This document shows, in pieces, positions 10,084 to 18,354 of a stretch of DNA of 64,000 nt (its first letter is position 1; each line of letters starts with the position of its first letter). The position numbers were made by a program, and so were the translations under genes. Source of the DNA: BOG-932 sp965276835 (lineage in GTDB: Bacteria > Pseudomonadota > Alphaproteobacteria > BOG-932 > Roseiterribacteraceae); NCBI GenBank assembly GCA_965276835.1, contig OZ255631.1, positions 3,472,001 through 3,536,000 of the forward strand, given 5' to 3'. The notes beneath the pieces were generated by a model. It was not told where the DNA came from and did no database searches. It saw only the letters and a list, made by a program, of their open reading frames with translations.

Positions 10084-10764
10084 TCAGGTGCTGCCCGGCG
10101 CATCGATCCGAACGATCATTGCCGGCAGATCGGACGGCGGCGCTTCGGGGACAGCCGGCATCGACGCAATCGCCTGCTGTATGCGACCATCGAGATCCGA
10201 GTTACCCGTGCCGTGCAAAATCTCCACGCGACTGACCGCGCCTGAGGCCGCCAACCAAATCTTCACGGTGCCGCGATATTTTGCGCCCGCCAGTTTTTCG
10301 TTTTCCGCCAACCAGCGTTTGATCTGCGCGCTGACGGCGGAGCCGTAACGACCGAAACGTGAACCGCCGCCACCGCCGGTGAAGTCCGCGCCGCCCGGCT
10401 TGCCACCGAGGCCGAAAGAATCGCTGCCCGCCCCGTCCTTGGCATCCAGCGCGAGCGGCCCCGGTGGCGGCGCATCGGCCGGTTTCGGCTCGTCCGGCGG
10501 CTTGTCCATCGGCGGCTGCATCTTCGGCGGCTCAACCATCTTGGGCGGAGGCGGTGGAGGTTCGGTTTTCGGCGGCGGAGGCGGCGGCAAAATCTTGATC
10601 GCCACCGTTTCCATCACGCGCTTGCGCGGCGCCTCGCCACCGCTGACGACACTGGCGATGCCATAACCGGCGGCCAGCAGGATGACGCCGACGATGATCG
10701 CGACGCGATAGTCGCGCTTGTGGTTTTTCTTCGGCGCTTGGTGCTCTGGCGGTTGTGGGGTCAT
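10084..10764 (-). CDS. TonB-type energy transducer of the TPS cluster
   Basis: The N-terminus is cytoplasmic and basic, followed by one transmembrane helix (about residues 19-41). A strongly Pro-rich periplasmic linker with PPPPPP runs and a C-terminal TonB-like domain (about 140-226, SAQIKRWLAENEKLAG ... VEILHGTGNSDLD) follow. It should couple the proton gradient captured by ExbB-ExbD to an outer-membrane protein. Its start codon overlaps the exbD stop (ATGA), so it is translationally coupled. Confidence 0.85.
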   Translation of the reverse strand: MTPQPPEHQAPKKNHKRDYRVAIIVGVILLAAGYGIASVVSGGEAPRKRVMETVAIKILPPPPPPKTEPPPPPPKMVEPPKMQPPMDKPPDEPKPADAPPPGPLALDAKDGAGSDSFGLGGKPGGADFTGGGGGSRFGRYGSAVSAQIKRWLAENEKLAGAKYRGTVKIWLAASGAVSRVEILHGTGNSDLDGRIQQAIASMPAVPEAPPSDLPAMIVRIDAPGST

Positions 10765-11162
10765 TTCACCAGCCTCTGCGTCACGAGGCCAAGCTGCGTA
10801 ATGTCCAGCTTGCCCATCAGCGCCAGTACATCGACCACGACCTTGTACTGAACTTCGCCGTCACCCTTGATCACGTAGGGCGTGTCCGGATCGATCGCCT
10901 TTTGCTGGGTCATCTTTTGTTCCAGCTCGTCCATCGTCACCGGATAGGTGTCGAAGAAGATCTTGCCTTCGCTGTTGATCGTGATCGCCTTGGTCTTGGG
11001 CTTGGCCAGGCTTGGCGTGTCGCTTGCCTTGGGCAGGTTGACTTTGATGCCCTGTACCGAGGCAGTCGTCATGATGATGAAGATGACCAGCAGCACATAG
11101 GCCAGGTCCAACATCGGCGTGATGTTGATGTCGTCATAAGGTTTGGCTTCTTGGACTTTCAT
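10761..11162 (-). CDS. exbD: ExbD/TolR-type proton-channel subunit
   Basis: I place the start at ATG 11162, which gives MKVQEAKPYDDINITPMLDL. The longer reading from 11219 adds an unlikely basic stretch that overlaps the exbB end. The 133-aa protein has the ExbD hallmark INITPMLD with the proton-carrying Asp19 in the single transmembrane helix (LAYVLLVIFIIMTT), followed by a periplasmic domain. The gene sits 4 bases after the exbB-like gene and overlaps tonB, which indicates one operon. Confidence 0.88.
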   Translation of the reverse strand: MKVQEAKPYDDINITPMLDLAYVLLVIFIIMTTASVQGIKVNLPKASDTPSLAKPKTKAITINSEGKIFFDTYPVTMDELEQKMTQQKAIDPDTPYVIKGDGEVQYKVVVDVLALMGKLDITQLGLVTQRLVK

Positions 11163-11166
11163 GGAG

Positions 11167-13032
11167 TCACTCCGCCGCCAGCTTTTCGGGATCGTTGTGC
11201 TGCGCATACGTCTCGGCAATCCGGGTCACGAGTTCTTCGGTGAACCCGTGCATCTCGGTCGTGACGTCTTTGATGCGTGCAATCAGATAGTTGTAGCCAA
11301 ACAGGGCCGGGATCGCGACGGCCAGGCCGGCGACGGTCGCCACCAGCGCGGCAGCGATGCCGGGCGCGATCGCGTTGACGTTCACGTCACCCGACGCCGC
11401 GATGGCCGCGAAGGTAATCATGACGCCGACGACCGTACCCAGCAGGCCCAGGAACGGGCCGCCGGAAATCGCGATGGTCAGCAGCACGATCAGCGAATTG
11501 AGACGCTCGGTTTCCTTGACCGACACCCGGTCGAGATTGGCGCGCAGCGTATCGACCGCCTGCGACGACAGGATCAGATAGCGGCTGCGCATCCCGGCTG
11601 TGCGGCGGGCCAGCTCTTCCTCGCTGGCAAGATAGATCCTGTGCGCCGGCGATCGGTCCAAGCTGGGACCGTTATAGGCGCGAAGCTGTTCGCGCAAGGC
11701 ATCGGCGTCCGCGCCGTAGCGGCCGAACAGATCGAGGAACGGCGCATTGGCACGGGCAACACGGGCGATGTAGATCGCCTTGTTGACCATGACGGTGACC
11801 GAGACCGCCATCATCACACCGAGAATGCCGATCACCACCCATCCGTCGATCGTCACGGAACGCAGGATCACTCCGAAATAACCGCCGGACATGCCGGCGT
11901 TTTCTTCGTCCGCGCCATACACCACCATTGCCGCGTCCGGCCCTTGGGATGCGGCGGCGGCGGCAATGAAACCGGCAGGGCGGGCGAGCTTGAACAGTTC
12001 CAACTCGTCCATGTCGCCGATGAAGCCGGGAGCGGAAGACGCGACCGGAGCCGGGGCAGCGCCAGCAGGCGCGGCGGCAGCCGGAGCCGCAGCTGCGCCG
12101 CCACCAATGATGCCGGGACCCGACAACGAGGGCAGCGTCGCCGCAGCCGTACCGGCTGGCTTGCCATCGACATACAGCGTGACGTGGTCCGAGGCGGTCA
12201 CCGCGATATGATGCCAGGCGGCCGCCGAAACCGGCACTGTCGCCGCCGCGCGCACGGTCGCGCCAGCTGACGTCACGGCGGCATAAGGAGTGCCCTGCGC
12301 CATCCCGATGACCAGCGCACCGCCGGCGGGATCGCTTTTCGAGAACAGCACGGCGTCGGCCTGCGGCGTATCGAACTTGACCCAGGCAGACCAAGTGAAC
12401 TGCCCGCCGGCGAGCACGGCGAGCGACGGCGACGCCGGCAGGGTAACGGGCGAAGCGCCATCCAGGTGAATGCCGCGTCCAATCATGCCGGTATCGATCG
12501 ACTTGACCGCCACCGCCGCATTGTTGGCGTTCGCGGTCTGGTCGTGCGGCGCGGCATCCTTCTCACTGAAATGATAGACCAGCGCCGTATCCGAATCGTA
12601 TGTGCCTTTCGGATCCCCGCCGATCGGCGCGTTGGCGTTGCCCCAGTACATATAGATATCGGTCGTCTGGCCGGCCGGCACCGAGGGCAGGTCGACCCAG
12701 ATCAGCGCAACGCCGAGAAGGCCGTCATACATGTCGAGATGGAATTTGAGCGGCGTCTTGTCGTCGCCGGCGATGAAGCGGATGTCGCTGCCGTCATCTT
12801 TGGCGTCGGTAAACTTGAAATTGCCGTCATGCAGGCGGATCAGCAGCGGAATGCGCCCCGCATCCCCGGGGAGGGCGCCGCCCTTTGGTCCGGCATCGAC
12901 AGTGATCTGTTTGCGATAGGACCAGTTGCCGTCCCACCAGGCCTTGGCGCTGCCGGAGATCGTGAGCAGAACAAGGACCGTGAGGCCCAGGACCAGCTTC
13001 GAAAGCGGCAGGTGGGGACGCTTCATTTTCAT
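11167..13032 (-). CDS. DUF2341-LamG-ExbB/TolQ fusion proton channel
   Basis: The start is ATG 13032 (MKMKRPHLPLSKL), two bases after the tpsB stop. The ~621-aa product has a signal sequence (to SGSAKA), a DUF2341 domain with WWDGNWSYRKQI at about 32-140, and a LamG/concanavalin-like domain at about 165-320 (TWSAWVKFD, HHIAVTASDHVTLYVDGKPAG). An Ala/Pro linker leads to an ExbB/MotA/TolQ domain at about 395-600 with three hydrophobic segments (VVIGILGVMMAVSVTVMV, GPFLGLLGTVVGVMITF, IAAALVATVAGLAVAIPALF). Ordinary ExbB has about 230-250 residues, so the periplasmic carbohydrate-binding-like part is a large extra module. It may sense or bind surface polymer near the TPS machinery; that role is inference. 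Confidence 0.88.
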   Translation of the reverse strand: MKMKRPHLPLSKLVLGLTVLVLLTISGSAKAWWDGNWSYRKQITVDAGPKGGALPGDAGRIPLLIRLHDGNFKFTDAKDDGSDIRFIAGDDKTPLKFHLDMYDGLLGVALIWVDLPSVPAGQTTDIYMYWGNANAPIGGDPKGTYDSDTALVYHFSEKDAAPHDQTANANNAAVAVKSIDTGMIGRGIHLDGASPVTLPASPSLAVLAGGQFTWSAWVKFDTPQADAVLFSKSDPAGGALVIGMAQGTPYAAVTSAGATVRAAATVPVSAAAWHHIAVTASDHVTLYVDGKPAGTAAATLPSLSGPGIIGGGAAAAPAAAAPAGAAPAPVASSAPGFIGDMDELELFKLARPAGFIAAAAASQGPDAAMVVYGADEENAGMSGGYFGVILRSVTIDGWVVIGILGVMMAVSVTVMVNKAIYIARVARANAPFLDLFGRYGADADALREQLRAYNGPSLDRSPAHRIYLASEEELARRTAGMRSRYLILSSQAVDTLRANLDRVSVKETERLNSLIVLLTIAISGGPFLGLLGTVVGVMITFAAIAASGDVNVNAIAPGIAAALVATVAGLAVAIPALFGYNYLIARIKDVTTEMHGFTEELVTRIAETYAQHNDPEKLAAE

Positions 13033-13034
13033 TG

Positions 13035-14669
13035 TCAAAACCCCGACGAGACCCGGAAGTGGACGCGCACGCGGTCGGCCTTGCTGACCGTACCACGCAG
13101 CAGCGGAAAGGCGACGTCGAAGCCGGCGTTGAAATCGTCGAACGCGATCAGGCGCGTTCCAACACCGACGCCCATCAGCGTGTAAGACGGCGCTTCGCCG
13201 GCGAGCGGATTGCGCAGCCATAGGGCGGCGCTGTCGGCAAAGGCGATTACCCGCCACTCGTTGATCGACGGTGAAATATGGGCGCCGAACGAGGGGCTGC
13301 GCAGTTCAAGCGTCGAACGCGCGCCATAGTCGCCGATGCGTTCCGCCTCCAGATAGCCGCGCACGCTGCTCTCGCCACCGGCCGAGAGTTGCTCGCTGCT
13401 GAGCAGGCTGTCGCCGGTCATCTGGCCATCGACCTTGGCGTAGAGGATCATGCCGTAAGGCAATGGCTGGATGCGGCTGACTCCAGCCTTAAAATAGAAA
13501 TAGCTTTTCAGTGCGTTGAACCGCTGCGGATCGAATTTCTCGCTGCCGCTGCCCAATCCCTGAACGGCGAAATTGAATGAGGCGTCGAGATCGGTTTCCG
13601 TCCCGCCCGCCTTCGGATCGCCATCGATCGCGGCGCCATGATAGGCGAGCGTGACCGGATAATAGAGAACGGGCGCGTTGGACGGGAGGCCGCCGGTGAC
13701 GACATTCTGCGTCAAATCCTTGCGATCGACACCCGCCGTGATCGACGAAAAATAATTGCCGGTGTCCGGCAGGCTGACGATGGCGCGAACGCCTGCGATA
13801 TTCCCCCGCCCGATCACATCCGTGCCGGCCAGCGCCGCGACGTCGCTGTCGGACGCGACGCCATAGGCCAAGATGCTGACCGACGAATCCGGGATATGCG
13901 ACAGATAGGTGCCGGAGAATACCTTGGCGTCGCTCGGCTTCTGCGGAGCGGTCTGATAGGAGGCGGAGATACTATCACCGACCCCCCATAGATTATTGTA
14001 GCTGACCGAACCGATCACACGCAGCGGCTGCGTGGCCTGATTATATTGGTTGTTGAGCTCAAGGCTGGCGTGGAGCGGCAACGTGTCCTCGACCTCGAGA
14101 TTGACGTCGACCGTGCCCGGCGCCTTGCCGGCTTTCAACTGCGGCGTGACCTTCATGTCGGCCTGCTGGTTCAGCGCCGTGATGTCCTTCTGGACATCGT
14201 TCATGTTCACCACCTTGCCCTCGGCGAGCGACGGGGCGGTGTCCTTGATCTGGCTTGGCAGGTGATATTTCGAATCGACAACCCGCAGCCGCCCGACAGG
14301 GTTTTCCGCGACCTGCAGATGGACGATTCCGTCATCCACGCCCTGCTGCGGGATGGAGACTTGGACCGTCTGAAAGCCTTTATTCTGATAGACATCTTCC
14401 AGGGCCTTGCGGGCACGATCGACATCGTCCGCCGTGCGGTTCTCGCCCAGGAACGGATAAACCGCCTCCTCGATTTCCGGCACCGCGAGCACGGTGTTGC
14501 CGTCCACGACATATTCCAGAATGTCGAAATGATGGGCATTCGGATCCGCAGCCGTCGCCGGTTGCGCGGTTTTCGCCGACTCTTCTTCCTTAGCCTGTGC
14601 GCCGACGCTCAACGCGCCGATACACAAACCCAAAACGCATCCTCGCCGTATCCTGGCCCAAACGCCCAC
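13035..14669 (-). CDS. ShlB/FhaC/HecB-type two-partner secretion transporter (TpsB)
   Basis: This 544-aa Omp85-superfamily protein has a signal peptide (to VGAQA|KE) and a POTRA domain at about 45-125 (EYVVDGNTVLAVPEIEEAV ... LEDVYQNKGFQTV). The segment after it contains VEDTLPLHASLELNNQYN, followed by a 16-strand-type barrel. SVRGYLEAE near residue 435 is the conserved lid-loop VRGY motif, and the C-terminus is HFRVSSGF with a terminal Phe. The start is GTG 14669 with GGGG five bases upstream. It should export the TpsA protein encoded at the left edge. Confidence 0.9.
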   Translation of the reverse strand: MGVWARIRRGCVLGLCIGALSVGAQAKEEESAKTAQPATAADPNAHHFDILEYVVDGNTVLAVPEIEEAVYPFLGENRTADDVDRARKALEDVYQNKGFQTVQVSIPQQGVDDGIVHLQVAENPVGRLRVVDSKYHLPSQIKDTAPSLAEGKVVNMNDVQKDITALNQQADMKVTPQLKAGKAPGTVDVNLEVEDTLPLHASLELNNQYNQATQPLRVIGSVSYNNLWGVGDSISASYQTAPQKPSDAKVFSGTYLSHIPDSSVSILAYGVASDSDVAALAGTDVIGRGNIAGVRAIVSLPDTGNYFSSITAGVDRKDLTQNVVTGGLPSNAPVLYYPVTLAYHGAAIDGDPKAGGTETDLDASFNFAVQGLGSGSEKFDPQRFNALKSYFYFKAGVSRIQPLPYGMILYAKVDGQMTGDSLLSSEQLSAGGESSVRGYLEAERIGDYGARSTLELRSPSFGAHISPSINEWRVIAFADSAALWLRNPLAGEAPSYTLMGVGVGTRLIAFDDFNAGFDVAFPLLRGTVSKADRVRVHFRVSSGF

Positions 14670-14779
14670 GTGGTCCCCGCCGCAATCAGACCCGTCAGCC
14701 GACAGATCTGTCTTCGCGGATCATCCGACCCACGACCGCGGGCGATAGATACCGCCATGTTGTTACGGTTATGTGACAA

Positions 14780-14817
14780 GGCGGCATAGTTATTGCGACG
14801 CACAAAACTATGTCGCC
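14780..14817. promoter_or_regulatory. 12-bp inverted repeat upstream of tpsB
   Basis: GGCGGCATAGTT (14780-14791) and AACTATGTCGCC (14806-14817) pair at 11 of 12 positions around a 14-base spacer. It lies between the small secreted gene and tpsB in a 159-base gap. It could be an operator for tpsB or a 3'-end stem-loop for the small gene; no T-run supports a strong terminator. Confidence 0.4.
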
Positions 14818-14828
14818 GAACGGGCGGA

Positions 14829-15193
14829 TCAGTGAGTGACGTGAACTCCGGCCAGCGGGCTGACATAGGTCGGATGCGGCCGCTGAGCTTGCGCCGATTT
14901 TCCAAAAGCATCGCCCATCATTTGCTGGGCAGCCGCTTGATTGGCTGTGCCGGTCTGCGTCGTGGACGACCCCGCGCCGACCGGCGCGCCCAGTTGTGGG
15001 CCGGATTGAGATTGGGATCGCATACTCAGGTCCGCAATTTCTGATTGATGCAGTCAAGGTCGGACACATGTTCATTGCCGACCTGCACATCGACGCACGG
15101 ACCAACGTTGGATTGCGTTGGCTCAGCGGCGGAACAGAATCCCCCAGATACCGCCAGTCCACCAACCAACATCATGACATTGAGAGGACGCAT
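14829..15193 (-). pseudogene. Small secreted protein of the TPS cluster, split by a one-base frameshift
   Basis: The 5' part (from ATG 15193) encodes a signal peptide (MRPLNVMMLVGGLAVSGGF) and a cysteine-containing segment (GPCVDVQVGNEHVSDLDCIN), then stops at 15026. The 3' part (15023 to 14829) is in another frame and encodes a Gln/Ser/Gly-rich tail with DAFGKSAQAQRPHPTY. Adding one A to the AAA run at 15038-15040 (minus strand) would join them seamlessly as DCINQKIADLSMRSQSQ. Either the gene is freshly inactivated, or this is a homopolymer sequencing error, or the two parts are separate overlapping genes. The position directly upstream of tpsB suggests a TPS-linked exported peptide of about 120 aa. 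Confidence 0.6.
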
Positions 15194-15242
15194 GGCCTTC
15201 CGCCTGAGACAGAGTTGGCAACGCAACCACCATGGCGTGCGT

Positions 15243-15281
15243 CGTTCGGGCGCCCTCGGCTCGCTTGGGCGCCCTCGAACG
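15243..15281 (-). terminator. Stem-loop after the peroxiredoxin gene
   Basis: The arms CGTTCGGGCGCCC (15243-15255) and GGGCGCCCTCGAACG (15267-15281) form a long GC stem with a two-base bulge and an 11-base loop just past the peroxiredoxin stop. There is no clear T-tract, but the position supports a terminator. Confidence 0.5.
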
Positions 15282-15283
15282 GC

Positions 15284-15910
15284 TTATAAATCCACGATGC
15301 GCAGATAGGGCTTCAGTTCCTTCCAGCCTTGCGGGAAGCGCTGTTTGGCTTCCTCGTTGGACAGGCTGGGAACGATGATGGCAGGCTGGCCGGGCTGCCA
15401 ATTCACCGGCGTCGCGACCTTTTGATTGTCGGTCAGCTGAAGGCTGTCGATAACCCGCAGGATTTCCACGAAATTGCGCCCCGCGCTTGGCGGATAAACC
15501 AAGATCAGACGAATTTTCTTGGCTGGATCGATGACGAAGACCGAGCGCACGGTCAGTTTCGCGTCGGCCTCCGGATGGATCATGTCGTAAAGCTTCGACA
15601 CTTTGTAGTCGGCGTCGGCAAGCAACGGATAGTTGAGCGCATGGCCTTGCGTCTCGGCGATGTCGCCGGCCCAGGCTTCGTGCGAATCGACGGGATCGAC
15701 CGACAAGCCGATCGGCTTGATACCGCGCCTGTCCCATTCCGGCTTCAGCCGGGCGACCTCGCCCAACTCGGTCGTGCAAACGGGCGTGAAATCCTTGGGA
15801 TGGCTAAACAGGATGCCCCATGAATTGCCCAGCCATTCGTGGAAGCGGATCTTGCCCTGCGTGCTGTCCTGTTCGAAATCCGGGGCCGTCTGACCCAATT
15901 GAAGCGACAT
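15284..15910 (-). CDS. 1-Cys peroxiredoxin (Prx6 type)
   Basis: The 208-aa length and sequence fit the Prx6 subfamily. The peroxidatic motif FTPVCTTELG places the catalytic Cys at residue 45 and it is the only cysteine, so resolution needs an external thiol. Other family signatures are HPKDFTPVC, the SVD segment and the long C-terminal extension (TPVNWQPGQPAIIVPSL ... LRIVDL). A strong GGAGG ribosome site lies six bases upstream of the ATG. It reduces hydrogen and alkyl peroxides in the cytoplasm. It appears to be its own transcription unit. Confidence 0.93.
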   Translation of the reverse strand: MSLQLGQTAPDFEQDSTQGKIRFHEWLGNSWGILFSHPKDFTPVCTTELGEVARLKPEWDRRGIKPIGLSVDPVDSHEAWAGDIAETQGHALNYPLLADADYKVSKLYDMIHPEADAKLTVRSVFVIDPAKKIRLILVYPPSAGRNFVEILRVIDSLQLTDNQKVATPVNWQPGQPAIIVPSLSNEEAKQRFPQGWKELKPYLRIVDL

Positions 15911-16345
15911 CGCAAACCTCCGTGATGATGACTGCCGTGGCGACGGTCAGTCGTTGATTCCATTGCCCATCTCCACCTTCCGCATATGGTGCTGGCCGGA
16001 CAATATCGAGAGAGCGAACCGATGCCGTTTGAACAAGACGCCTTTTCTTAACATCAAACTGGCAGCAGTCTTCAATCGCTGATATTCAGCGAACGGCCGC
16101 GCACAGCTTGCATCCCGGCTTCCCCCAACTATGCCTTGGTGCTGTCCGCCTGTTCGAGTTGCGGGCGCACTTGCTCGAGCACCGGAAGAACCTGGAGCAC
16201 GCCCTGTACCGGCAGAGCGATCACGATTTCGGAGGTCGATTGCACCTCGGCGCCCCATTGGCGCGGATTTACGGTTTGGAGCCGGTGGAATTCAAGCGGG
16301 CCACGCCATTGATATAAATGTCTGGCGGGCCCAATAGGACACAGT
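15911..16345. other. 435-bp intergenic region without a convincing gene
   Basis: This lies between the divergent peroxiredoxin and lipase genes. Short open frames exist on both strands (for example minus 16129-16404, ending in LPVLEQVRPQLEQADSTKA), but none has a good start or recognisable family. It should contain both promoters. Confidence 0.4.
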
Positions 16346-17629
16346 ATGCGCACGCGAATGAATCTTCGAGCCAAGGGCAACATGAATCGGCGTTTTAGAT
16401 CCACGGGGCGCGTTGCCTTAGCTTTTTGCCTAGCTGCCGCTCCGAGCCTCGCAGCTTCCTCTGTGCCTGATGGCCCGGCGGGTGCGGCATTCTATGTCCC
16501 GCCCTCGCCGTTGTCCCAGGCCGAACACGGAACGGCAATTTGGGTGCGGGATGCGCCAGCAGCGGTCGCCATGCCAAGCGCAGCGCGCAATCTACTGGTG
16601 TTGTATCAATCGTCGACGGCGGACGGCAAACCGGTCGCCGTTTCCGGTACGGTGTCCATTCCGCAGGGGGCTCCGCCCCCCGGTGGCTGGCCGCTGATCA
16701 CCTGGACGCACGGGACCACGGGAATCGCGCCCCCATGCGCTCCTTCGCTCGACACGCCGGACAGCACAGAACGCTCTTATCTCGCCGCCAGCCGCACGCG
16801 ATTGGATCGCTTCGTCAAGCAGGGCTACGCGGTAGTCTTCAGCGACTTTCAAGGGCTCGGCGTGACCGGCGGCGCCATCCATCCATTCCTGCAGGGCGAA
16901 GCGGAGGCGCGGGGCGCGCTGGATATCATGCGCGCTGCCCGCGAGATCGATCCGCAAATCGGCGCGCGCTACGTCGTCATGGGGCACTCCGAGGGAGGAC
17001 AGGCCGATCTATTCACAGCCCAGGTCGGACCGTCTTATGTGCCGGAGCTTGCGCTGCTAGGCGATGTCGCTTTCGCCCCCGCGTCGGCCATGAAGGATCG
17101 TATCCAGGCTATGACGACGGAGCCTAAGCCGTCAGGCGTGCTGATCTATGCGATGTATTTCCTGCAATCGGCCGCCTCCAACCACCCCAAAATCGATCTC
17201 AGTCGGATTCTGACGGCGGAGGCGCTCGCGCAACTGCCGCTGACCCGTCAAGAATGCGTGACACCAGCGTTGATGAAAGGGTATTGGGCGACCGCCATCC
17301 CGAAGGATCAGTTCCTGCCCAAGGCCAATCTGTCAGCCATCTTGAAACTGGCTGCGGCGAACGACCCGGGCATCGTCCGCATTGCCGCTCCCACTTATAT
17401 CATGCAGGGCGGCGCGGACGTCACCGTGCCGAAGGCCACGACAGATGTCGTCGCTCGCAAGCTGTGCAAGAGCGGGAACCAGCTACAGTACCGAATTTTT
17501 CCCACTGCCGACCATGAATCGGTGGTCGAGGAGGGTAATGAAGAGGCCGTCGCATGGATTCGCGCCCGATTCACAGGAACGCCTGTTGCGACTAGCAATT
17601 GTAACGCTCTGCCGCTCGCGCCCAACTAA
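16346..17629 (+). CDS. Secreted lipase-like alpha/beta hydrolase
   Basis: This protein of about 427 aa resembles the secretory lipase (LIP) family. It has an N-terminal signal (VALAFCLAAAPSLAA), an oxyanion-side THGTTG motif at about 121-126, the nucleophile elbow GHSEGG with Ser215, a likely acid at GGADVTVP and a catalytic His in ADHESV near 391. The start could be ATG 16346 (AGGA six bases upstream) or ATG 16382 (AAGGG upstream, tighter signal peptide). It probably hydrolyses esters in the periplasm or outside the cell; the natural substrate cannot be read from sequence. Confidence 0.85.
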   Translation: MRTRMNLRAKGNMNRRFRSTGRVALAFCLAAAPSLAASSVPDGPAGAAFYVPPSPLSQAEHGTAIWVRDAPAAVAMPSAARNLLVLYQSSTADGKPVAVSGTVSIPQGAPPPGGWPLITWTHGTTGIAPPCAPSLDTPDSTERSYLAASRTRLDRFVKQGYAVVFSDFQGLGVTGGAIHPFLQGEAEARGALDIMRAAREIDPQIGARYVVMGHSEGGQADLFTAQVGPSYVPELALLGDVAFAPASAMKDRIQAMTTEPKPSGVLIYAMYFLQSAASNHPKIDLSRILTAEALAQLPLTRQECVTPALMKGYWATAIPKDQFLPKANLSAILKLAAANDPGIVRIAAPTYIMQGGADVTVPKATTDVVARKLCKSGNQLQYRIFPTADHESVVEEGNEEAVAWIRARFTGTPVATSNCNALPLAPN

Positions 17630-17644
17630 GCCGGGCGTGTTCGC

Positions 17645-18290
17645 TCAAGGGCCGGTAAAGATCAACAAGCGATCGATCGCGAGCTCCTGAACCGGCGACG
17701 GCGACTCTCCTGAAAACCGATTATTCGCACCGGTGAAGCTCAGATCGGCGGTCAGGGCATCGCTGCGATAACTCAAATCGGAATAAAGCTGCTTCAGCGA
17801 ATCTGGCGAAAGCACACGCCAGCCATCATCCTCGAGAGCCCTGGTGGCGATATAGGCGTCCCAGTCCCGTTGTTCCAGCCGCACTCAATGGAGCCCTGAC
17901 GTCCCCAGGAGCCTGATATCTCAGCCTCGCCGCCGTCGACGGGGTTAGAACCGACGACGTCGACACGGTCGATCGACACATCGGGAAAGAGATCCTAATT
18001 GAGGTTGTCGCCGAACGCCTCGTTGATGCGCACACCATTCTGATAGACCGCGAGCCCTTCCCGCGTTCCCAGAACGGGGGACGCTTCGAAACCGCGAAAG
18101 AGAATATTCGGCTGAATGGGTCGTCCAGATTGTCATTGATATTCACGCTGCCCAATTGGTTCTTCAGCGACGTGATAATGCTCGCGGCACCGTCTCGCAT
18201 GAGACCGGGCGACCTGATGGTTTGAACCGCGTAGGGTAATTTATCGACGTCGATCTTGATGCTAGGCAGCGGCGTCGTGCCCGATCTTCA
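17645..18290 (-). pseudogene. Decayed TonB-dependent receptor fragment
   Basis: Minus-strand translation gives receptor plug-domain sequence in pieces: PSIKIDVDKLPYAVQTI, GAASIITSLKNQLGSVNIND, then after a missing base near 18115 RGFEASPVLGTREGLAVYQNG. The reading then hits an in-frame TAG at 17997-17995, exactly where family members would have Trp in NLNWDLFPDV. An internal deletion follows the VDVVGSNPV segment, another frameshift follows, and the reading ends at LIFTGP with a stop at 17645. The signal peptide and most of the barrel are absent. This is a clear remnant of a TonB-dependent receptor next to a functional receptor and TonB pair. Confidence 0.8.
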
Positions 18291-18354
18291 CGAATCTGCC
18301 TGCGCATGTGATTGGACGTTGAATTAATCGCCCAAAAACACAATCACAAACAGG

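Noticed and set aside
11143..12270. 375-aa plus-strand frame rich in His, Arg and Asp
   Set aside because: It is the shadow of the DUF2341-ExbB gene, with composition typical of antisense frames.
15947..16258. 103-aa minus-strand frame between the peroxiredoxin and lipase genes
   Set aside because: Arg/Gly-rich composition, no ribosome site, no domain, and it would cover the expected promoter region.
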